Source: Thermoleophilia bacterium
GTDB taxonomy: Bacteria > Actinomycetota > Thermoleophilia > Gaiellales > F1-60-MAGs149
Direction: 5' to 3'
Assembly: GCA_016462095.1 (NCBI GenBank)
Contig: JAEMTW010000035.1
Location: 1-12,273, forward strand
Length of the DNA: 12,273 nucleotides
The notes beneath the pieces are model-generated. The model saw only the letters and a program-made list of their open reading frames with translations. It did no database searches and was not told where the DNA came from. Of the stretch, positions 7,041 through 12,273 are shown one piece after another (the stretch's first letter is position 1; every line of letters starts with the position of its first letter). The position numbers were made by a program, and so were the translations under genes.

Positions 7041-9136
7041 CTCGTCACCGGCTTGAAGCTCTTTGCCATCGCAATCATGGCCGAGTTCGGAATACGCCCA
7101 GTCAACGAGTTCTCCAGCCAGTAGCTGATGCCATTTTGCTTCCACCCGACGCGTTGCAGCGACGGACCGTTGAAGTAAAGCAGGAGCTTCCGACCCTTGT
7201 AGTCGCGCGTGGCAGAGGGACCATCCAGAATCGGCGGGGCATCCCACTCAATCGCCTGGACGCCAAAGACTTGGTCGTAGGCATCGGCCGAGTACGTCAC
7301 GTAGACAGCCCTGTGTCCGCCCGTCTTGTAGACGCGGGCAGGTGGCTGGTTCGAGAAGAGCGGATCGCGGGTCTGAGCGCCGACGTACAACACCGTTGGC
7401 ATCATCAATGGAATCCCAGACTTGCGCTGCGCGTCACGCCAGATCTCAATATCGCGCGTCGGGTCGCGACTGATCTGAGCCTCCTCCTTCGGCGGCAATA
7501 TCGCGACCTTTGGCGGTGCAAGATCGCCGGTGTAGGTCTTACCGACCACGACGACCACAGGCTCCCGAACATTGATGCCGTTTTGCTGCATCTCTGCAAT
7601 CGCAGGCGCGTCAAGCACCTTCGTGTCCGAATCGCTCCCAAACGCCTCTGCGATCGCTGTCGCCGCCTCTTTGGCGCCCTTCGTCGAGCCGTCGTAGTAG
7701 ACCGTGGTGTGCAGGTACTGGACCAACGAATCGCCGGCGCTGTGTGCGGACTTCCAGCCATTTTCGACCAGCTGCCACGCCGCATCGGCGGCTGCAGCGG
7801 GCGTGCCATTGCCGTTGCGGACCTCGATGCCAATTTTTGCCGCGTCGTACGTGGGCTTGACAACCTTGGCCTTCGTGTCCTTGCCCACGTCGCGGTTAGC
7901 GATCGCCTGCCCCGACTGCATGTCGGGGTTGAGGAACTGGTCAACCGCGGTCTGCACGGCCTGCGGCGAAGCCTCAAGCTTGCCGGGGTTCGTCGGCGAG
8001 CTCGAGATATCATCGAGCCGCACTTGGAACGTGTTACCTCGCGGAATGCTCCCGATCAGGCGGCCGTACTCGAGCAGGGTGCGCGCATCGGCAGGCTTCT
8101 TATTCGAGCCGAGGATCTTGAGGTTGTCGCGCATAATCGAGATCAGTTCGATGATCCGCGAGGCGAAGCCCCAGCGATCGACACGCTTCTTGAACTCCCG
8201 CACAAACGTCTGCTGGCGCGCAAGGCGCACAAGATCCGAGTCGGTGTGGCGATAGCGCGCAAAGGCCAGCGAGTTGGCGCCGTTGAGCAACTGGTAGCCC
8301 GGCTGAATATTGATCGACATGTAGTTGCGCTCGGCAGTGCCGTCATTGCTGTTGTAGTAACGGCGATCAACCGGCAACCAGACGCCACCAAAAGTCGCAA
8401 CAATGCGTTGGAAGGCCCGGAAATCGAGGGGAATCAAGTAGTTGATCTGAATGCCCGTCAATTCCTTGATCGTTGCCAATGCCAACGGCTCCTGACCGAG
8501 CTCGTAGGCCTCATTGATCGGACGCCTGCCATACCCCGGCACGTTGACGATCAGGTCGCGCGGGAACGACATCATGGCGATCGACTTCGTGCGCGGATCG
8601 ATGCGCACCATCATCATCGTGTCTGAGCGGCCGGGCCCTTGGCCAGGGCGGCGATCTTCGCCAATCACGAGTGCGGTGATTGGCTGGTCTGGCAGCGCAA
8701 CAGCGAGCCCCGATTCTGCGACCTGCTGCTGCTTGTCGGAGGTCTGTGTGATTGCCGTAACCGTGCCTTGCAGGTACCAAAAGGCATAGCCACCCCCTGC
8801 GAGCCCGGCCAGCAACAGCACACCGGCAACGATGCCGACCACCTTCGGCCAGCGTCGCCGGGGCCTCTTGGCTTCCGTGCTGTAAATTTTCATTGTCCCA
8901 AGCGTGCTGCCGCTACTGCCAGCGGCCGTTACCGGCCCCGCGGGCGGTGCTGGAGGCGCACCGTCGGCGCGATGGACGTTCATTGCCGGCTTCGCGGGCA
9001 GAGCCGCGGCGGCCTTGGCTACCGCGGCAGCGACGACTGCAGCCTCTGTCTCCACGCTCGCGGGCGCCGTAGCTGCCGGATCGTCAGGCGTCAGGGCTTC
9101 AACAGCGTCGTCGGGTGGGGGCGTAGGCGTCTCCAC
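7037..9136 (-). CDS. LytR-CpsA-Psr (LCP) family cell-wall glycopolymer ligase with C-terminal extension
   Basis: LCP proteins transfer undecaprenyl-linked polymers to peptidoglycan at the outer membrane face. Numbered from a GTG at 9136 (699 residues), there is a Pro/Ala/acidic cytoplasmic tail (1-90) and a basic stop, KRPRRRWPK. A single membrane helix follows (about 98-122, VVGIVAGVLLLAGLAGGGYAF within it). The LCP catalytic domain spans about 153-318, with RSDTMMMVRIDP, SFPRDL, the FGGVWLPVD segment and FARYRHTDSDLVRLARQQ containing the pyrophosphate-binding arginines. A LytR_C-type domain is at about 434-531 (IEVRNGNG start). An additional domain of about 135 residues ends the protein, with GISYWLENSL and MIAMAKSFKPV. 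The start is uncertain: GTG 9148, TTG 9166, ATG 8983 and ATG 8893 are alternatives and none has a good Shine-Dalgarno. The frame stays open to 9877, but beyond about 9180 it is only antisense to the phosphatase gene. It heads the sugar-nucleotide gene train. Confidence 0.9.
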   Translation of the reverse strand: METPTPPPDDAVEALTPDDPAATAPASVETEAAVVAAAVAKAAAALPAKPAMNVHRADGAPPAPPAGPVTAAGSSGSTLGTMKIYSTEAKRPRRRWPKVVGIVAGVLLLAGLAGGGYAFWYLQGTVTAITQTSDKQQQVAESGLAVALPDQPITALVIGEDRRPGQGPGRSDTMMMVRIDPRTKSIAMMSFPRDLIVNVPGYGRRPINEAYELGQEPLALATIKELTGIQINYLIPLDFRAFQRIVATFGGVWLPVDRRYYNSNDGTAERNYMSINIQPGYQLLNGANSLAFARYRHTDSDLVRLARQQTFVREFKKRVDRWGFASRIIELISIMRDNLKILGSNKKPADARTLLEYGRLIGSIPRGNTFQVRLDDISSSPTNPGKLEASPQAVQTAVDQFLNPDMQSGQAIANRDVGKDTKAKVVKPTYDAAKIGIEVRNGNGTPAAAADAAWQLVENGWKSAHSAGDSLVQYLHTTVYYDGSTKGAKEAATAIAEAFGSDSDTKVLDAPAIAEMQQNGINVREPVVVVVGKTYTGDLAPPKVAILPPKEEAQISRDPTRDIEIWRDAQRKSGIPLMMPTVLYVGAQTRDPLFSNQPPARVYKTGGHRAVYVTYSADAYDQVFGVQAIEWDAPPILDGPSATRDYKGRKLLLYFNGPSLQRVGWKQNGISYWLENSLTGRIPNSAMIAMAKSFKPVTR

Positions 9137-9193
9137 AGAGCAGAGCACTCGAGCGACGCAACTCAACGAACCACGTCTCTGAGCGGTGTTCTG

Positions 9194-9199
9194 AGTATA
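9194..9199 (-). promoter_or_regulatory. Probable -10 box (TATACT) of the LCP-led gene train
   Basis: On the minus strand 9199-9194 reads TATACT, one base from the sigma-70 consensus TATAAT. It lies about 20-60 bases upstream of the possible LCP start codons, giving a predicted transcript start near 9187. The hexamer 17 bases further upstream (ACGTAA) does not resemble TTGACA, so this is a -10-dominated promoter at best. It is the only promoter-like sequence that I can offer for the eight-gene train. Confidence 0.4.
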
Positions 9200-9201
9200 C
9201 C

Positions 9202-9239
9202 CACGGTCATCCGTGATTACGTGCTGATTGCTTGCTGAT
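9202..9239. promoter_or_regulatory. Possible operator between the divergent LCP and phosphatase genes
   Basis: This part of the divergent 9137-9285 region contains a short inverted repeat, CACGG-4-CCGTG (9202-9206 and 9211-9215), directly upstream of the TATACT box. It also contains a direct repeat TGCTGAT at 9222-9228 and 9233-9239, with starts 11 bases apart, about one helical turn. Either could bind a regulator controlling one or both directions. Both are short enough to arise by chance. Confidence 0.25.
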
Positions 9240-9256
9240 GGCTCACTGAATGTAAT
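9228..9256 (+). promoter_or_regulatory. Candidate promoter of the histidine phosphatase gene
   Basis: TTGCTT (9228-9233) and TGTAAT (9251-9256) are separated by exactly 17 bases, giving a predicted transcript start near 9263 and a leader of about 23 bases before the ATG at 9286. The -35 matches TTGACA only in its first half. Position and spacing are the main support. Confidence 0.4.
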
Positions 9257-9285
9257 CCGGGCCCTGATCTGCCAGTATCCGCGCC

Positions 9286-9864
9286 ATGGCCCGCGCCTCG
9301 CAGATCGCCCTCGTCCGTCATGGACAGACCGAATGGAGCCTGAAAGGGCGCCACACGGGCCGCACCGACATTCCCCTGACCGAGCAGGGTCGCGAAGAGG
9401 CGCGCGCCGCCGCCCCACTCGTACAGGCACTCGAGATCGACCAGGTGCTGACAAGCCCGTTCCAGCGGGCACGCGATACCTGTGAGCTACTCGAACTCGG
9501 CCAGCCCGCCACGATCGACCCCGACCTGATGGAGTGGGACTACGGGAGCTACGAAGGCACCACGACAATCGAGATTCGCGAGACCGTGCCGAACTGGACC
9601 GTCTGGTCACAACCCTGCCCGAACGGTGAGACTGCTGACGATGTCGCTGCCCGTGTGGATCGTGTGATCGCCTCTGCGCGGGCAGAAGAGGGCACGACGC
9701 TCGTCGTTGCCCACGGCCACGTCCTGCGTGTGCTGGCCGCTCGCTGGCTCGGACTCGACGCGAACGCCGGTCGCTTGTTTCGCCTCGACACCGCCACCGT
9801 CTCACTGCTCGGTTGGGAACGCGAGACACCCGTGGTGCTGCGCTGGAACACGCGCGGGGCGTGA
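9286..9864 (+). CDS. Histidine phosphatase family protein (phosphoglycerate mutase superfamily)
   Basis: A 192-residue phosphatase of the branch-1 histidine phosphatase superfamily, with a phosphohistidine intermediate on His12 in the LVRHGQTEW motif. Supporting residues are Arg62 in SPFQRARDT, the acid Glu83 in LMEWDYGSYEG, and the second histidine His143 in VVAHGHVLRVLAARWLG. The layout RHGQTEWS..G..TG.TD.PLT, EW.YG.YEG, NGET and AHGH..R follows the subgroup that includes yeast sedoheptulose-1,7-bisphosphatase Shb17 and actinobacterial acid phosphatases. It is unlike true cofactor-dependent phosphoglycerate mutases, which are about 230-250 residues long. The substrate cannot be named from sequence. 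It is the only plus-strand gene, transcribed divergently from the LCP train and convergently with der. The ATG lacks a clear Shine-Dalgarno. The stop is six bases before the large palindrome. Confidence 0.88.
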   Translation: MARASQIALVRHGQTEWSLKGRHTGRTDIPLTEQGREEARAAAPLVQALEIDQVLTSPFQRARDTCELLELGQPATIDPDLMEWDYGSYEGTTTIEIRETVPNWTVWSQPCPNGETADDVAARVDRVIASARAEEGTTLVVAHGHVLRVLAARWLGLDANAGRLFRLDTATVSLLGWERETPVVLRWNTRGA

Positions 9865-9869
9865 CGCCG

Positions 9870-9960
9870 GATGTCACAAAGGGGTCAGACCCTTATGTGA
9901 CATCAGACGACCTTTGGTCGTACCTGATGTCACATAAGGGTCTGACCCCTTTGTGACATC
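9870..9960. repeat. Perfect 37-base inverted repeat (REP doublet, putative two-way terminator)
   Basis: The arms 9870-9906 and 9924-9960 are exact reverse complements over 37 bases. They enclose 17 bases that hold a second small stem, ACGACC-TTT-GGTCGT (9907-9921). Each arm is itself nearly palindromic: GATGTCAC and GTGACATC (9870-9877/9897-9904 and 9926-9933/9953-9960) flank the core GGGTC-N-GACCC (9882-9892 and 9938-9948). The core and the adjoining CCTT-N-TGTG match the elements at 1-52 and 97-148. It fills the gap between two convergent genes, beginning 6 bases after the phosphatase stop and ending on the first base of the der stop triplet. That placement suits a bidirectional terminator or 3'-end protector, although there is no clear U-tract. 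Confidence 0.9.
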
Positions 9961-11360
9961 TAGCTACGCGCGACCATGTCGACCACGACGGGGCAGCCCT
10001 CAAGGCCAGCCGCTTCGCGCAGCCGGTTCTCGAGGAAGTACGCGTAATCACGGGTGATCAGCTTGCGATCGTTGACCGTAATGCGAAACCGCGGTGGTCG
10101 CGTTTGGACCTGCGCGCCGTAGATCAGCTTCAATCGTCGACCGTGGACGAGCGGTGGCTGACGGGCCGCAACGGCGTCTTGCAAGACACGGTTGACGGCT
10201 GGCGTGGGCATCCGACTCGTATAGGCGGCGTAGAGTTCCTCGATGCGATCGAGCAGACGGTCGAGGCCGCGCCCCGTGATCGCTGAGGTCGTCACGATCT
10301 GTGGTCGCTGTCGGAGTTTGCGCTCGATCCGTAGGCGCAGATCGTCGAGATCGATCTCGGTCGCATCCCACTTGGAGACGACGACGAGCGTGGCACAGCC
10401 GGCCTTGCGGGCCGCGTCGGCAACATCCAGATCGTGGTCAACGAAGCCCTCTTCGCCATCGATCAAGACGAGCGCGATGTCGGCATGCTCGGCGGCAGTC
10501 AGCGCGCGCTTCTCGCTCCAATACTCGACGTCCTGGCGCAGGTGACGCTTCCGTCGCATACCAGCCGTGTCAACGAGTCGAAACGCGGTCTCACCACGCA
10601 CGAGGCGGGTGTCGATCGCATCGCGCGTGGTGCCCGGGATATCAGACACGATCACACGCGGCTGCCCAATCAGGGCGTTAAAGAGCGAGGACTTGCCGAC
10701 GTTCGGACGCCCGAGCACGGCCACACCGATCTCGTCGGCGACGCGCTCCATGCGAGCCGCATCCGGCAACTCGGCAAGCCCTTCCACGATCAGATCCAAG
10801 AGGTCGCCACTGCCGGAGCCGTGGATCGCCGAGACGGGAACCGGATCGCCAAGACCGAGCTGGTGGAACTGGAGCGCATTCGTATCGCCCTGCCCACCCT
10901 CAGCCTTGTTGGCCACGAGAATGACGGGGTTGCGCTGACGTCGGAGAATCTCGGCAACCTCAAGGTCACCGGGCATCACACCCGCCTTGGCATCGACGAC
11001 AAACAGCGCCATATCGGCCTCTGCGAGCGCCGTCCGCGCCTGATCCGCGACCTCTTCCGCCATCAGCGTCTGGCCCCCAAAATCAATGCCGCCCGTATCA
11101 ACGAGCCGGAAGCGCTTGCCGTTCCACTCGACATCGACGTCCTTGCGATCGCGCGTCACGCCGGGCTCGGAATGCACGACGGCATCGCGACGACCCGCAA
11201 GCCGGTTGCAGAGCGTCGACTTGCCGACGTTCGGATAGCCGACCACGGCGACGACGCCAATCAGCGGCAGCTCAGAGGGGACCTCCCCCGCCTCGTTCGC
11301 CTCGTCGTCAAACTCGTGTCCGCGTTGTTTGCGCGACCGTGGTGGCTCTCGTCCGCTCAC
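9960..11360 (-). CDS. der: Ribosome biogenesis GTPase Der (EngA)
   Basis: Essential double GTPase that binds the 50S subunit during its assembly. The 466-residue protein has two G domains in tandem. The first has GYPNVGKS (41-48), DTGG (88-91), NKAE (151-154) and SAIHG (177-181). The second has GRPNVGKS (217-224), DTAG (264-267), SKWD (329-332) and SAITG (359-363). A C-terminal KH-like domain (about 384-466) contains KLIYGAQVQTRPPRF. The first 34 residues are a charged extension (RKQRGHEFDDE and so on) of unknown purpose, common in actinobacterial Der. The start is GTG in a GTGA overlap with the plsC stop, implying translational coupling. The stop is TAG, and its first base is the end of the large palindrome. 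Cmk and Der are neighbours or fused in many actinobacteria, supporting the operon reading. Confidence 0.97.
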   Translation of the reverse strand: MSGREPPRSRKQRGHEFDDEANEAGEVPSELPLIGVVAVVGYPNVGKSTLCNRLAGRRDAVVHSEPGVTRDRKDVDVEWNGKRFRLVDTGGIDFGGQTLMAEEVADQARTALAEADMALFVVDAKAGVMPGDLEVAEILRRQRNPVILVANKAEGGQGDTNALQFHQLGLGDPVPVSAIHGSGSGDLLDLIVEGLAELPDAARMERVADEIGVAVLGRPNVGKSSLFNALIGQPRVIVSDIPGTTRDAIDTRLVRGETAFRLVDTAGMRRKRHLRQDVEYWSEKRALTAAEHADIALVLIDGEEGFVDHDLDVADAARKAGCATLVVVSKWDATEIDLDDLRLRIERKLRQRPQIVTTSAITGRGLDRLLDRIEELYAAYTSRMPTPAVNRVLQDAVAARQPPLVHGRRLKLIYGAQVQTRPPRFRITVNDRKLITRDYAYFLENRLREAAGLEGCPVVVDMVARS

Positions 11361-12064
11361 TGTCCACCATCCGTCTCTGCCGGGGCTTCCGGCGGAATTG
11401 CGTACTTCGGTCGCCCGGCGCGTTCTGCGCTCTCGGCAAATGCCTGCAGGCGCCGCAGCTCGGCGCCAATCTGTTCTGCTCCCGCACGGTACGCCTTGCT
11501 ACCCCGGCCGGAGATCATGATCGGACGTCCGAACGTCACACTGACGGGCGTCAGTGGAGCGTCAACGATCTGATCGGTGCCATGGATGTAGACCGGCACC
11601 ACAGGTGCACCGGCTTGGGCAGCGATCATCGCAGCACCTGCCCGCACCTCGCCAACGGCGTCCGTGTGATGACGCGTGCCGTCGATAAAGATGCCGAGCA
11701 CGTCACCCCGCGCCAGCACCTCCTTGGCCGCTTCGAGGGCACCACGATCGACCTCACCACGCCGCACAGGAAAGGCACCCGCATGCGTGATGACCCTGTC
11801 GACGACCGGGTTCTCAAAGAGCTCAGTTTTTGCCATGTAGAAGATCGGGCGGCGCATCGCCGAGCCGAGCACAAAAATGTCATAGAACGACTGATGGTTC
11901 GAGGCGAGCACCACCGGCCCCGTCAAGGGCACTCGCTCGCGACCCCAGACCCGCAGCTTCGAAAACAGCGTGATCGGACCACGAACGAGAAACCACCAGA
12001 CGTTCCACGAGCGTTCGGGCGTCATCACCTTGTAGCCGTCCCACCGCATTTTGCGCTCGCTCAT
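11357..12064 (-). CDS. plsC: Lysophospholipid (1-acylglycerol-3-phosphate) acyltransferase family protein
   Basis: Membrane-associated acyltransferase of the PlsC superfamily, expected to acylate lysophosphatidic acid or a related acceptor in phospholipid synthesis. The 235-residue protein has the catalytic HX4D motif as NHQSFYD (56-62, with His57 and Asp62). The acceptor-binding motif is FPVRRG (98-103), the third block is FIDGTR (126-131) and the fourth is APVVPVYIHGT (153-163). The third block is usually F-P-E-G-T-R/S, so Asp replaces the conserved Glu, a conservative change that may affect activity or mark a subfamily. A hydrophobic segment near 22-35 could anchor it at the membrane. The ATG overlaps the cmk stop as ATGA. 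The acceptor and the exact reaction are not certain, and the symbol is given for the family. Confidence 0.85.
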   Translation of the reverse strand: MSERKMRWDGYKVMTPERSWNVWWFLVRGPITLFSKLRVWGRERVPLTGPVVLASNHQSFYDIFVLGSAMRRPIFYMAKTELFENPVVDRVITHAGAFPVRRGEVDRGALEAAKEVLARGDVLGIFIDGTRHHTDAVGEVRAGAAMIAAQAGAPVVPVYIHGTDQIVDAPLTPVSVTFGRPIMISGRGSKAYRAGAEQIGAELRRLQAFAESAERAGRPKYAIPPEAPAETDGGQ

Positions 12065-12273
12065 GCCTGCTCCTCAACCAACGCAACGATCCGTTCGATC
12101 ACGTCGGTGATCGTCAGACCGTCGGTCTCGACCAGCACGCTGTCCTCAGGTACGAGCATCTGCGCAGCATCCTGCCGATCGCGCTCAAGCGCAACAGCAC
12201 CAGCCTCTGCTCCACGCTCGGCTGCTCGTCGGCGCTGGCGCTCCTTCGGAGAGGCGTCAAGCCAGACTTTCAG
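12061..12273 (-). CDS. cmk: Cytidylate kinase, C-terminal part (cut by the window edge)
   Basis: The minus-strand frame entering from the right edge is open for 70 codons and stops with TGA in an ATGA overlap with the plsC start. The fragment begins LKVWLDASPKERQRRRAAER, matching the conserved strand and LID-region helix of bacterial CMP kinases (K-V-F-L-T-A-S-P-E-x-R-A-x-R-R). It then shows LERDRQDAA, corresponding to the R-D-x-x-D segment, and ends with V-E-T-D-G-L-T-I, DVIERIVALVEEQA, typical of the Cmk C-terminus. Cmk phosphorylates CMP and dCMP with ATP. The N-terminal P-loop lies outside the window. The tight overlap with plsC and der indicates one transcript. Confidence 0.85.
   Translation of the reverse strand: MKVWLDASPKERQRRRAAERGAEAGAVALERDRQDAAQMLVPEDSVLVETDGLTITDVIERIVALVEEQA

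Noticed and set aside
7041..7247. 69-codon N-terminal extension of UDP-glucose dehydrogenase
   Set aside because: It lies inside the LCP coding sequence, resembles nothing, and the GTG at 7040 gives the normal family start right before the Rossmann loop.
6893..8626. Plus-strand open frame of 577 codons antisense to the LCP gene and part of ugd
   Set aside because: Arg-rich translation without recognisable domains, no ribosome binding site or promoter, and complete overlap with two strongly supported genes.
9181..9877. Upstream extension of the LCP frame to a possible 946-residue protein
   Set aside because: This part is antisense to the histidine phosphatase, crosses the divergent promoter region, and its translation is Arg/Ser-rich noise. 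It is a frame shadow, not a fused domain.
9870..9960. Insertion sequence terminal repeats or an integron attachment site
   Set aside because: No transposase or integrase frame lies between or beside the arms, the loop is only 17 bases, and no target-site duplication is evident.

Overview
This 12.3 kb, high-GC window reads as chromosomal DNA of an actinobacterium-like organism. The gene order and the sequences of the mannose-1-phosphate guanylyltransferase and the LCP protein fit Actinomycetota. The LCP protein's C-terminal extension suggests the Thermoleophilia/Solirubrobacterales side, but that placement is inference from memory of the families. All recognisable genes have housekeeping or cell-envelope functions. 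There is no prophage, transposase, CRISPR array, rRNA or tRNA that I can support.

Layout: ten of the eleven genes lie on the minus strand, so transcription runs from right to left. At the right edge is a tightly coupled cmk (3' part only) - plsC-like acyltransferase - der block, joined by 4-base start/stop overlaps. It ends at about 9960 in a large palindrome. On the other side of the palindrome is the only plus-strand gene, a histidine-phosphatase (phosphoglycerate mutase superfamily) gene at 9286-9864. A 149-base divergent region (9137-9285) separates it from a long minus-strand gene train: LCP-family envelope ligase, UDP-glucose 6-dehydrogenase, mannose-1-phosphate guanylyltransferase, phosphoglucose/phosphomannose isomerase, S-adenosylhomocysteinase, methylthioribose-1-phosphate isomerase, ComF-family protein and short ribosome hibernation factor. 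The first four genes are linked by 1-4 base overlaps and the later ones by gaps of 14-75 bases.

How the genes work together: the isomerase makes mannose-6-phosphate, the guanylyltransferase makes GDP-mannose (the phosphomannomutase step between them is not in the window), and Ugd makes UDP-glucuronate. The LCP protein would attach finished glycopolymers to the cell wall. AhcY and MtnA recycle the two by-products of S-adenosylmethionine use, SAH and methylthioadenosine. The order LCP/manB/isomerase/ahcY/comF/hpf recalls the Mycobacterium tuberculosis stretch from lcp1 and manB through sahH and the ComF and HPF genes to secA1. It appears here in compressed form, with mtnA where mtrAB-lpqB would lie.

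The most unusual content is a family of three palindromic repeats (1-52, 97-148, 9870-9960) built from inverted pairs of an 11-base core, GGGTC-N-GACCC. Two are near-identical direct copies after the hpf gene. The third is a perfect 37-base inverted repeat wedged between two convergent genes and touching the der stop codon. They look like REP doublets (REPIN/BIME-like elements) and may also act as transcript ends.
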